Origin: Diphasiastrum complanatum
Lineage: Eukaryota; Streptophyta; Lycopodiopsida; Lycopodiales; Lycopodiaceae
Reading direction: 5' to 3'
DNA: 64,000 nt
Assembly (NCBI GenBank): GCA_029204225.1
Contig: CM055095.1
Coordinates: forward strand, 41,820,684-41,884,683
This document shows positions 1 through 10,500 of this stretch, piece after piece (within the stretch, counting starts at the first letter, position 1; each line of letters opens with the position of its first letter). A program made the position numbers and the translations under genes. The notes under the pieces were generated by a model, which saw nothing but the letters and a program-made list of their open reading frames with translations, did no database searches and was not told where the DNA came from.

Positions 1-103
1 ACATCCGATGAGTTGCATTCGGCGAGTTGCATCCAAAGAATTTACATCTGACGAGTTACATCCACGAGTTATTGAATCTAGATCCGACATTGTAACTATA
101 GCT

Positions 104-278
104 ACATCTGACAAATCACTTACCACAGACATTCGGCTGATCACTTACCTCAAACATTCGGTTGATCACTTACCTCAAACATTCGGTTGATCACTTACCA
201 CCGATATCTGATTGATCAGTTACCACAAACATTCGGCTGATCACTTACCATAGATATTCGACTGATCATTTACCACAT
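104..278. repeat. 25-bp tandem repeat array (7 units)
   Basis: Units begin near 104, 129, 154, 179, 204, 229 and 254, with a constant period of 25 bases. The core reads ATTCGGYTGATCACTTACC with scattered substitutions. The preceding 1-103 holds looser 14-15-base units around CATCTGACGAGTT, so the array may continue left of the window. There is no coding potential. This looks like a small minisatellite. Confidence 0.85.
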
Positions 279-288
279 ACATATGCCT

Positions 289-290
<2 letters not shown>

Positions 291-327
<37 letters not shown>
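291..327. repeat. (CA)n microsatellite
   Basis: Uninterrupted CA dinucleotides, read directly from the sequence. Confidence 0.97.
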
Positions 328-332
<5 letters not shown>

Positions 333-380
333 TGTCTAAAGCCTAACCCTAAAACATAATATGTAAAGCCTAATGTTGTG

Positions 381-853
381 GGATTCTAGGCCCGTCAAGC
401 CAAGAATTGGTCAGATTCAATAGAAAACAATCAGAACCTCGAACGAGAGGTGTCCACAAGTTCGTGGGCTTGACACGAACTCACTGGACCATTTGCAGTT
501 CAATTCTGATGTCATTTGTCCAGAAACGCCCTTTCTATCGGGGGGAATCCCACTAAATGGACTACTTTTCAGCATCCTCAAGAACCAGTTCAATGTCACC
601 GAACGAAGTCCATTTTTCAGACCGTCTATTCCGTCATGTGCTGCACATTGATACGAATCTACAACACTAAACTGGACTCCAAACGTTTCAGTTTTCATAG
701 CGAAATGTGCGTCTCCAAACCAAAAACCCTAAATGTAGTTCTAGGATTCTAGGCTCGTCGAGCCATAAATTGGTCGGATTCAGTCAAAAATAGTTAGAAC
801 CTCGGACATGAGGTGTCCACAGGTTTGTGGGCTTGACACGAACCCATAGGACC
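381..853. repeat. Pair of ~110-bp direct repeats
   Basis: Positions 381-490 recur at 744-853 with roughly 85% identity by eye. Both copies start GGATTCTAGG, contain GAGGTGTCCACA and GGGCTTGACACGAAC, and end near GGACC. The intervening 250 bases are unique here. The arrangement could be a decayed tandem repeat or a short terminal-repeat element. No protein similarity was recognised in either copy. Confidence 0.7.
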
Positions 854-924
854 GCATTTAGGCCATTTGTGGTCCTTTAGGCCACACATTTCACCGCAAA
901 TGACCCCATTTTGATCGCATCATT

Positions 925-953
925 GCCCGTCAACGACGGGCACTCTTTACTAG
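925..953 (+). mobile_element. Helitron-type 3' terminus (copy 1)
   Basis: A perfect hairpin (GCCCGTC, loop AAC, GACGGGC at 925-941) is followed nine bases later by CTAG (950-953) and then a T. A hairpin just upstream of a terminal CTRR, with T following, is the signature of Helitron 3' ends. The matching 5' end was not found, so the element's length is unknown. Confidence 0.6.
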
Positions 954-1626
954 TATATATATATAACTATTTGTGCGCATGTGGTGCGCATGTGTATGGG
1001 TGCACCCATGCATCCTCCTCTCCCCACCCATGCATACACACTTTCTTAACTAAAAATGATGGGGAGGGGAATGCATGTATGGCGAAAGTGCATATCCCCA
1101 TACATTTGCACATTGTGTGCATTGGGGGGTGGGCCCCAAAAAGATTTCCCTCTCCTCCCTCCCAATCACTAAATTCAAATATCTTTCTCTAAATTCAAAT
1201 ATTTGAAGTTTGAAGTTAAGGTTTTATTTTCTTCACACACTTCAATGTGCTTTAAACTTTAGCCAATAATCTTTATTACATGGCTTTCTTATTTATTTTG
1301 AATTACCAAAGTTTTATCCATAAATCATGAACATAAAAATTTTCTTGACTACCTAAAACAGCTTCTTCTTTTTTCAATCCTTCAAATCCCCCACGATTTT
1401 CATGAATGTTTAACCACAAGCCCAAACTTACTATCTTTAACTCCAAAGGATCGAATTTTTCCAAAGACTCGAATTTCTCCAAAGGATTGAAGGACCCTTT
1501 TTTTGTACTGTCAAGTCGAATTTTTCAAAAGACTCGAATTTTTCCAAAGACTCGAAGGTTTGATATTCGATGTGCGAGATTGGCCATCATCCAAATCATC
1601 AGCCGCCACCTAGATCGACCTCCATT

Positions 1627-1654
1627 GCCCGTCAACGACGGGCACTCTTTACTA

Positions 1655-1655
<1 letters not shown>
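1627..1655 (+). mobile_element. Helitron-type 3' terminus (copy 2)
   Basis: This is the same 29 bases as the copy at 925-953: hairpin 1627-1643, spacer, CTAG at 1652-1655, then T and a TA microsatellite. Identity to the first copy is complete over the terminus, while the sequence upstream differs. That argues for two separate insertions, or a tandem insertion, of one family. Confidence 0.6.

Positions 1656-1699
<44 letters not shown>
1656..1699. repeat. (TA)n microsatellite
   Basis: Direct TA dinucleotide run immediately after the Helitron-type terminus. ORFs crossing it encode Ile-Tyr runs and are artefacts. Confidence 0.95.
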
Positions 1700-1700
<1 letters not shown>

Positions 1701-2503
1701 CATAGTTGCAGCGAATCGCGATTCGCGAATCACGATTGTGCGAATCGCGGTTCCGACCCCAAAATCGCAAAATAAAAAAAATAAAAAAATTTGAAAAAAT
1801 AGCATATGGCGGAAATGTTTTTAGGGGATCAATGGTCAAACCAACGTTTTGCCTCTCAAAAGTGCAGTAGATGAGACACAAACAGATCTTATTTTCAATA
1901 GCTATCTAGTTGTCATTTGCTCTGGTTTTCAGTAAATGTGAATCCTACAGTTTGGGCTATCAACTATATGGATGATGATTACTTTTGCAATCGTTTCACT
2001 AGAGATGTGAGTGCAATGTGCATACAGTTGGGGGCATAAATATTGAGGGGGGCGGTAGCATTTTTATCTACAGTGTCTATATAGCAAGAAGTCCTAGGGG
2101 GTTCGGGGGGCAGTAGTCCCCCGCGAAACAAGGGGTTCGGTGGGCAGTAGCCCTCCGAGAAACAGGGGGTCCAGGGGGCGGTAGCCCCCCTATGGGGGGT
2201 TTGAGGGGCATTGCCCCCCAACGGCAGAGTCCGGGGGCTGCCGGTAGACCCTCGACGGTAAGGCCTCTTCATGATTTGGCCTTCCAACTCCCTGAGTGAA
2301 AACACACTTTTTGGTGTTTCGCACCCGAAACAATCAACAAACTACACAGTCATAATGCTCTCAACCAAAGCTTTCATCTGATACCCGTATTGCCTAAAAA
2401 AAATTCAAAAAAAAAAAACGATTCTGCACGATTCTAGAAAAATCCCGAAATGCGTTTCTGAATCGCATTTCTGATCACGATTCAAAATCGCGGTGCATCT
2501 ATG
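1701..2503. mobile_element. Candidate non-autonomous DNA transposon with short TIRs
   Basis: The left end CATAGTTGCAGCG (1701-1713) and the reverse complement of the right end (2491-2503, CATAGATGCACCG) match at 11 of 13 positions. The subterminal zones on both sides are rich in GATTCGCGAATC-like palindromes. The eight bases outside each end (ATATATAA and ATATAGAC) are similar, as an 8-bp target duplication would be. No transposase is encoded. A hAT-type MITE is the best guess, but the end-point choice is uncertain. Confidence 0.45.
2097..2255. repeat. G-rich imperfect tandem repeat with hairpin units
   Basis: About four units of 30-37 bases, each with a G run, a short CAGTAG or CGGTAG loop and a C run (for example GGGGGCAGTAGTCCCCC). 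A single related unit lies at 2045-2060. The minus-strand translation is a Gly/Pro-rich repeat, which I take to be a by-product of the repeat rather than a gene. Confidence 0.75.
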
Positions 2504-2509
2504 ATATAG

Positions 2510-2514
2510 ACACA

Positions 2515-2550
<36 letters not shown>
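2510..2550. repeat. (AC)n microsatellite
   Basis: Direct run of AC dinucleotides with one or two interruptions at its ends. Confidence 0.95.
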
Positions 2551-2552
<2 letters not shown>

Positions 2553-4527
2553 CACACAACACATCACTAGATAAATATATGTAAATGTATGTGTACAAGA
2601 CAACACATTATAAAGATTAGATTTATATATGTAAAGGTTGGGCTCAAAAAATGTACAACATGTTGATAATTAGCATTCATTGGCTGGGTATACACATTGA
2701 GTTACAAGTGTTTGAAAGACCCATGGATATTTGAATATGCCGAGAGCCATCTTCAACCAAGCACAAAGCCCGCAATATTGACCGAGAGCTTCAAGGTCCT
2801 ACCCACACACAAGCCAAAGTGAATAAAAGCTATTAGACTAAAGATCTGCCTTTGGAAGATCTTTAGTCTAATAGTTTTGCCAAGTTAATTTTTTGATGAG
2901 TATGGTGTCTGAATAAGAATTGATAGTTTTGTACGTAAGAGGCAACCAAAGTTTAAAGCAAGCAGATGGAAGATAAATCCAAGAGAATATCGAACAGTCA
3001 GCTTGTATTAAATGGATTATTTTGTTGTGTAAGTTCACTTAATCAGGAATAGCGTGTGTTGTTTTCTCTTGATAAGAATACTACAAGCAAGAAGCTTCAC
3101 AAACGTATTCTTTCAACGCTGTGGCACTGGTGTCCCTCAAGTCACTAGCTTCTGACTTCAAGGTGGTGACAACATACATTCACATCTCCAGTTCGCAAAA
3201 CTAGATGAGAATCCTGCCTAGAACACAAACAGGAATCAAACACAAGCCACATAATCATTGACATTCTAAGGTCAATATACCTCTCTGATATAACACTCTG
3301 CAGAGTCAGCTGAATTTATCTCCATTGACAAGCCAGCAACACTCCAAATGTGACATCATAATACAAAGAAGAGCAGTTTCAACCAAAATGCTGACATGTC
3401 CCCAGCTTATACATACGGTGGGTAAGGCTTCAACCTTTTAAAACTACACTCCACGTTGTTTACTAACGATTGATAAAAGGCCTACTATTTGAATGGCACG
3501 TATATACTTATTTTGGTTTTGAAAAGATAATAGGAATGTTCGACTTGTTATATGGGCATGTCGATGTCACAATATAAAGAATTGGAGAAAAAGGTTAGGA
3601 GGCTTCCAACCAGATAGTCCCTACATTTGTCGAATGAAGAACATACTGTTTGGAGCATAATGAAATAAAGCAGTCAAAGCAAGCCAATCACATTTTTCCT
3701 GATTCAAATAGAGTAACTTGAACTACGTTTTTACAAAACCCACCTGCAATGAAATTCACAAAAAGAACCAACTTCAACTTCAAAGCTATAGGTTCATCAT
3801 TATAATAAAAAACCAAATTGGAGAAGTGATCAAAGCTGGAGACGGTCTACAAAGCAATGACAAACTCTCAACGAGCCAATTTCATACAAGTTGGTCAGAG
3901 ATATAGTCAAGTGAACTCTTTTCTCCACATTTTCAACCGATGTAGATATTTACAAAAACAAGTTTTGAGTTAAAGTTCACTGTCATGCACTGAACAATTC
4001 ACCATAGAAAGAATATTAAAAGTAGTATCCATGACAAATTTCTGGACTTCACCAATGAAAATGGAAATCAATGAGCAACTATTGAGTAGTAGATTCCACT
4101 TGTGACTTGATCTAACGGAGAAGGCAAAAAAAGAATGCCTTGAGGATTTTATAAATGCGTTACCTGAACACACACTACCCGATTTTGCTTTATGTGCATG
4201 AACTCTTAAGGAACAACGAAATGTGCTCATCCAATTCCTAAGAGTGCCACATCATATGGTGTGTCTAGAAGAGCACAGATCAGCTCTGCAAACATTTGAT
4301 GTGATACTTTGTTTATATTGGAAAGTGATATTTGCAAGCTGGGAAAAAGCACCAAGGGTGTGTGTATAATCACTCAACGTTTCCTCAAACTGTTACATCC
4401 GATCATAGTACAATAACCTGTACATGTCGCTAGCAAGATAAAGCCTTCCAGATTTTATTTAGCAACTCCATATTTCATTCTTCAGGTCGTTTGTTAATAC
4501 AGCAACAAACTTAGCACTTTCTCCAGT
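2551..4527. other. Intergenic region downstream of the 837-aa protein gene
   Basis: About 2 kb of AT-rich sequence. No splice-consistent coding stretch, repeat array or transposon domain was recognised. A canonical AATAAA on the minus strand (4454-4459) lies about 70 bases beyond the stop codon at 4528-4530 and is a reasonable poly(A) signal for that gene. The short ORFs here lack recognisable motifs. Confidence 0.5.
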
Positions 4528-7500
4528 TCAAATGACCTGAACTGATGACCTTGAAGGATTATGTTTTTGCCTGCAAAGCAAATGTAAATCTTAGTCAAGC
4601 ACTCAGTTGCACATGCATAATCTACGTACAAATATGAGATGCTAGAGAGCAAACCAACATGCTGGAGTGGTCTGTAGAGTGCTGGTGGAAGTTGAAAAAT
4701 AAAGAGGTCTCTATAGACGATATAGTAAAAATCAACTTAAAATGGAATAGATGTCTGATGAAGTATGAAGCACTAACCAAAAGGAGTCTTTCTTTTCTTG
4801 AGCAAGCAACTCTTCAAAGGACATCTCTTCTGCTTCCCCATCCAACTTTTCGATTAACTGACCAGTGTTAGGTTGCAACTCAAAATGCGTGCGGCCATAT
4901 TCCAGCATCTACAGGTGATGATTTAGGCCCCAAGGCAAAATCTTCTGTAAGAACTTATGCATATTCAAGTTGTGTAGAGTATCAGATACTAAAACCTACT
5001 CACGAATACATCCAAATTTCAATTTAGCTGTGACACGGATATCTCCCTCCCTCCCATGTCTGAACGCATGCACAAACGCAGGTGCACGCGCGCACACACA
5101 CACATTTCCAGAAAGTTAAAGAAAGTAACAACCTATAAATTTCAGATAATCATGGACCATAGCTACACAATACTTGCAGCTTGATAAAAGAGAAACCATG
5201 GAAGTGGAATGAGTTACAGCTTACAACTTTAGGAAGCAGCTTGATAAAAGAGAAACCATGGAAGTGGAATGAGTTACAGCTTACAACTTTAAGGTATTTT
5301 ACAGAAGAATCTTTGATCTGAATTCCTAGAACAAAGTGACACTGCTTAACAACTATACTCTTCAATGTTGCAGCTTGAAGCCAAAGAGAAGAGGACAAAT
5401 TGACATCTTACGAGAAAATGTCATGAAACAATTATGTGGAAGCTTCCTGCAAAGAAAGGTAAGATGAGTACCCCTAAGTAAGATTGGTACCCATCTTCCA
5501 AAACCTCCTATCAAACAGCTTGATGCTGCAATCTTGGGAGAATATGTCATAAAACAAATATGTGGATGCTTATTGCAGAGCCATTCTCCTCAAGTAGAAA
5601 AGAAGATGGCTGATCTAATAACTCTGTGGAGGTATCTAGTCTTCTATTATTCAATCATTTGAGATCTGAAAATTAAGAAGCAAAAGAACAATCTGTGTCA
5701 GTGTTTTCCACCATCGGGCCACCCAGCCTCAAAATACAGATGAAAAAGGTCCAGTCACACTGCGATAAGGCCACTGCCCACGATTTGGGACCAGCCATGC
5801 AGAAGGCTCAGCCACCTGGCTGTTAGGCAAGCAGAGCCCTACCCAGGTCCCATTTGAGCCAGTGAGGCCACATTTGAGTCAGCCACAAGCTTCCATCAGG
5901 ACCTAAGTTTCATCGGAAAGCCATTCCAGACCCTCGGTGTTCCAGAACAATGTTCCCGAACCCCTGAACCAAAGGGGAGTGATCGGAGCCATAGGAGGCC
6001 AATTTTGGTGAAGGAGGTTGGCGTCCATGTAATTGTGGCATGTTTTCAGAGTTGATAGATCGCATGTGGAGAAAAATCAACAAAAACTTATTTGAGCTCA
6101 TTTTCCATCATTTTTCTGTTTGCTTTTGTTTGGAGGCTATAGTGCATCAATTTCTGTTATTCATGTTGCTAAGATCTGACAAAGGGTTGCTAGGAATAGA
6201 GTGTTGCAGTTTTCCAGCTTGTATCAGCGAAAGTGGCCGCTCCAAGCATTCAAGTTATTGGATTGCATTAGGGCTTTATTTCATTTCTTCTTTAGGATTT
6301 TTTACCGAATGCATATCATCTGTTAGTTTTGGTGGCACATACATAGGCTATTACAGTGTTGTGGAAAGACAAGGCATTTGAGTGGAGATGCATTTACTAG
6401 CGGAAGATGTGGTGCTGTATGCAAGCTCCAATGCTAGGCAACATTACCTACATTATGGACAACGCAATCCAGCACATCTACGAGGATCAAGGCACACTTG
6501 CTTGGTCTGAGCAAGTCAGTAGATGGACCATGGGCACTGAAGATGATTCCTGCAAACATCTGAGATCATCCTATGACTACATATGGAGAGGCAAGCTCTA
6601 CTAGGTCGGCTTCCAGGGCCTATGACTACATATGGGGAGGCAAGCTCTGCTAGGTCGGCTTCCAGGGGCCACACACCTCAGCGGTCAGTGCTACAAGTTG
6701 GCCGGCAACTTGGGTGAATTGTGTAGGATCACCAGGTTCATGGCTAGGATAGAGGCACAGACTGCAGGAGATGAGGGTGGTGACTAGGGAGGGAAATGAG
6801 GAGGGAGGCTTTGGGGATGAGTATGAGGTGCTCTGGATAAGATGGACACCAATGAAGGTGTCAATGATGTGTAATTGCATGATGACCCAGAAGCAGAGAC
6901 AGCTTGAGCCTGCATCACCAATACGCAAAGGAAGGGGTAGACCTAGGGGTTCTTGCCAAGTTAGGTTCATGAATTTGCATGTTGAGCCATGGGCATCTCA
7001 CGCACAGCCAACAGAATATCAGGCACAGGCAGCAGAGCACTGGCAAGCATCGTGGTAGGCCAAGAGGTCGTGGAAGAGGAAGAGAGACAAGCAATGTAAC
7101 AACAAGACATATGTATCATAATGAACTATGAACTATTGCAAAACCAATACGACATTGGCACGTATGCCACTCACTACATGAACATGAATCTCTCACAAAA
7201 TGCCAGAACAACAAATAGCTAAAACAAAGCTAGAGTTAGGGGATTATGAACTTAATAGATGTGTAGCATCACACAAACCATAAACCTCAATTGAAGTAGA
7301 CTCATCTAATTGATCTAGATGTGCATGCTCTACTATATAAGCATCATCCATAACATCTGAAACGATTGCAAACATGGATGAAAAATGATGAAATGATGTA
7401 TCCAAGCATATATGATCTCGAGCTATAACACCAACAAGAAAATTTGGATAATCCCTGCTCCAACTAGAGCCTCACATGGGGCAATACAACCGCTACTAGA

Positions 7501-10500
7501 GTTTGAACATCAATTACAAGAAGATCATGTATGTTAAATTCTACTGCAACAGAGTCTGGTTCAGGAATCTCAATTCCAGCATCATAGAGGTCTTTAGCAA
7601 TAGGAGGACACACAAAGATAGAAACAATAGAAGAAAAAATGACATGAATGAAGGTGATTGTAACATAGAAAACAAAGAACCACAGTTAATAGCATGGTCA
7701 GTACTATGTTTGGTAGCAAAGTGTGTGTTAATGTCGACAAGCCAATGATCATAAGAAGAATGAGTGGAAAACATGATGAGAAAGGGCAATACAAGACGAG
7801 ACCACAAAGTGCATACGAGGAAGGAAAAATGTACAAAGAAGACAAACAAAATATGAAAGAAGTACAATCAAAGAAATGCAAGTACATCAACTATGCCAAA
7901 GAAGATAACCCAAATCTTCCACACACAAGAGTTGGGTGATAAAAACTAGTAAAGCTTTGGAAAGGTGGAAATCTCAATAAGTGGTGTTTGAATGATTAAA
8001 ATCGATATCTATATTGCGGAATAGAAGTGATTCGTGTTAGGAAGATCAATGATGGAAAAGTGTCAAATATGATACAAAAAAAGTGAACACTAATAAAAGC
8101 TAATAAAATGACAAAAAAAAGGTTTTTTATAGTAGATGACTTCTATGAATCATGTTCGCAAAAAATGACAAACATTTAGAAAAAGGACACAAGAATGTAC
8201 CAAAAATGTTCATTAATGCAATATCTTGAACTAGGCATGTCGGATCAATGAGCTGTAAAGTGCTATGAACTCATGAAAAAACAAAGAATAGGAAGATCCA
8301 CATAACATCTAGAAAAAATCTTCATGACACAAAATAGAATACTCTTTAATTTGACCAAACTTTGACTAGCACGATATTGTGTGCCCTCATAGATACAATT
8401 AATTTCCAACTTCTGTCGCAAAAAAGTACAACGGGATACTCATGTGCACAAGTTTTAGTTCAAGGGTAGGCTTTATTCTATCGCCTGAGGATGAATTTTG
8501 CACAGGCATTTAATGCCACATTCAAAAGAATGCCCATCCAATGATGCACACTAGGTGAGAAAATGGCAGTGCCATTCTCTCACCTAATGTACACCGTTGA
8601 ATGGACATCTTCATGTACTTGGCATTTAGAGCCTATGCAAGGACTAGCACAAGGCCATTCTATCTATGGGAGGCAGAATGCACCCACCACCTAGATCACT
8701 TGTTTCATTTATGCAAAGAATCGTGATTCAAAGTTGAAGGCAGGGATGAGGGTCCGGGCCGGATTGCCCGCGTCCACGTCCGCGTCCGCGTCCGACGTCC
8801 GGACCCGGACGCGTCCGACCCCCGGACGCGGGGTCGAACACATCCAATTTTTTTTTTTTAAAAAAAATAGATGCGTCTGGGGTCCGGACGCCATTTTTTT
8901 TTTAATTCTTTAAAAAAAAATTTAAAATTAAAATAAAAAATAAAAAAACCGGACGCGTCCGGACGAGGACGCGTCCGGACGAGGACGCGCCGCGTCCGCG
9001 TCCGCCATCCGCTTCCTTAGATTCAAACACATTCGAATTGCATCAAATCAATTGGTTTGAATCAGTTTTTTTAGAAAGTCATTTTTTTTGATAAATTTTC
9101 ACACTATTTTTGAAATTTTAAAGAACAAGTTTACTTTTTGAGATTGTATAGCAATATAACAATTCAAAATTTTTTAAAACGAATTGATTTGAATTGACTT
9201 GTGACTATTTATAAGATATGTCCACTAGTGCTAACGAGAGTACATGCGGCAAGTGTAGATGAATACTACCAATAAATTGGATCAAGAGATTAAGAGGGAG
9301 TTTGTCGATGTGTTGATAATTTGCCATCTACTTTGACTCTAATCAAAACATTAAACATAAGATTGAATTGTGTAATAAATCGTGTCTAATAAAAAAAAAC
9401 CTCCTTAAGAAATGGAACTAAGGGAAGAAGAGGAAGTCAAAAGTATGATAGACTATTATCTAGACAAAGGGAAACTAGGAATAGTTGTTTGTCTTTTGCC
9501 TCATTGATAATTGTTGTGAAGAAAGATGGATATTGGCATATTGTTGGGGCTTGAACAAGATGATTGTCAATACTGATGTGCTTAGAAGGATTGATCTAAC
9601 GAGGAATGCATCATGTTAGAGTTTGTGAAGACTCAAAGGAGTCTACTAAGCTAACTTTCTGTAAAGCAGCGCTCGACAAATCAAAGGGACATAAGTCCTA
9701 TGTTGTATGAGACAATTGGTCCAATACATGAGGGACATGTCTAACAATTTTAGCTACTTCTGTCTTTCATGCCTAGGTGTTGTCAGGGTACTACCAAGTG
9801 GTATGGCTAGTGGCTTCATTGCACGTAAGTTACATGTTAGCTAAGGATGAGTCATGATTAATGGTTGCTCGAGGCTTTGGGCATGAGTTCCTATGCAGGA
9901 AATAGTTGGGTGGAGATTATGGCACACTCTCCCCTATGTTACTATAATGTACTTTGAAAGAGATCAATATAGTGCAAAGTCTGCAAAGTTTTCATCCTGT
10001 TGTGTAGTTTTCCTTGTGATAATCCATCTAAACATAATCTCAAAGTAGTATTTTCTTCTTAGCGACAAGCACCTTTCTCCAATCTCAATGGGGCTGATTG
10101 GGCCAAAGGCCAAGACGTAAGGAGAATCCTCTTGCGGCCCATGCCATGTTGACATATATATGAAGTATATATTAGCTTCTCAAAAAGATTTGTTAAAGGC
10201 ATACGTAATACAATAAGGGTAACATAGAGCTTATAGCATAGTAACGAAAAGATTTCCAACATTGTGATGAAAAAAAATTAAGCAAGACACTGGTTTTCCT
10301 ATAAGAAAAAATTGCGTTTTGGGTTCTCAATAACGTGGTTGCAGCAGAACGCATTCCGCTGCAACCATGTCTGAAACATTCCAATACCATCTCATATAGT
10401 GCCATGACTATAGTTTGCAAGGACAGAATATGCTAGAAGGTGCAACTCCCACATCCTCCGGATAAGTATGTGGCGTGGAATAGAATCAAAGCCTTTGTCG

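Noticed and set aside
1406-1881. Long ORFs across the TA repeat (Ile-Tyr runs)
   Set aside because: Created by the microsatellite; no similarity or codon pattern supports them.
1979-2305. 108-codon Gly/Pro-rich minus-strand protein
   Set aside because: The residue pattern follows the G-rich tandem repeat and would appear in any open frame through it.
9400-9560. Gypsy RT fragment on the plus strand (VVKKDGYW)
   Set aside because: Only about eight residues match; too short to separate from chance.
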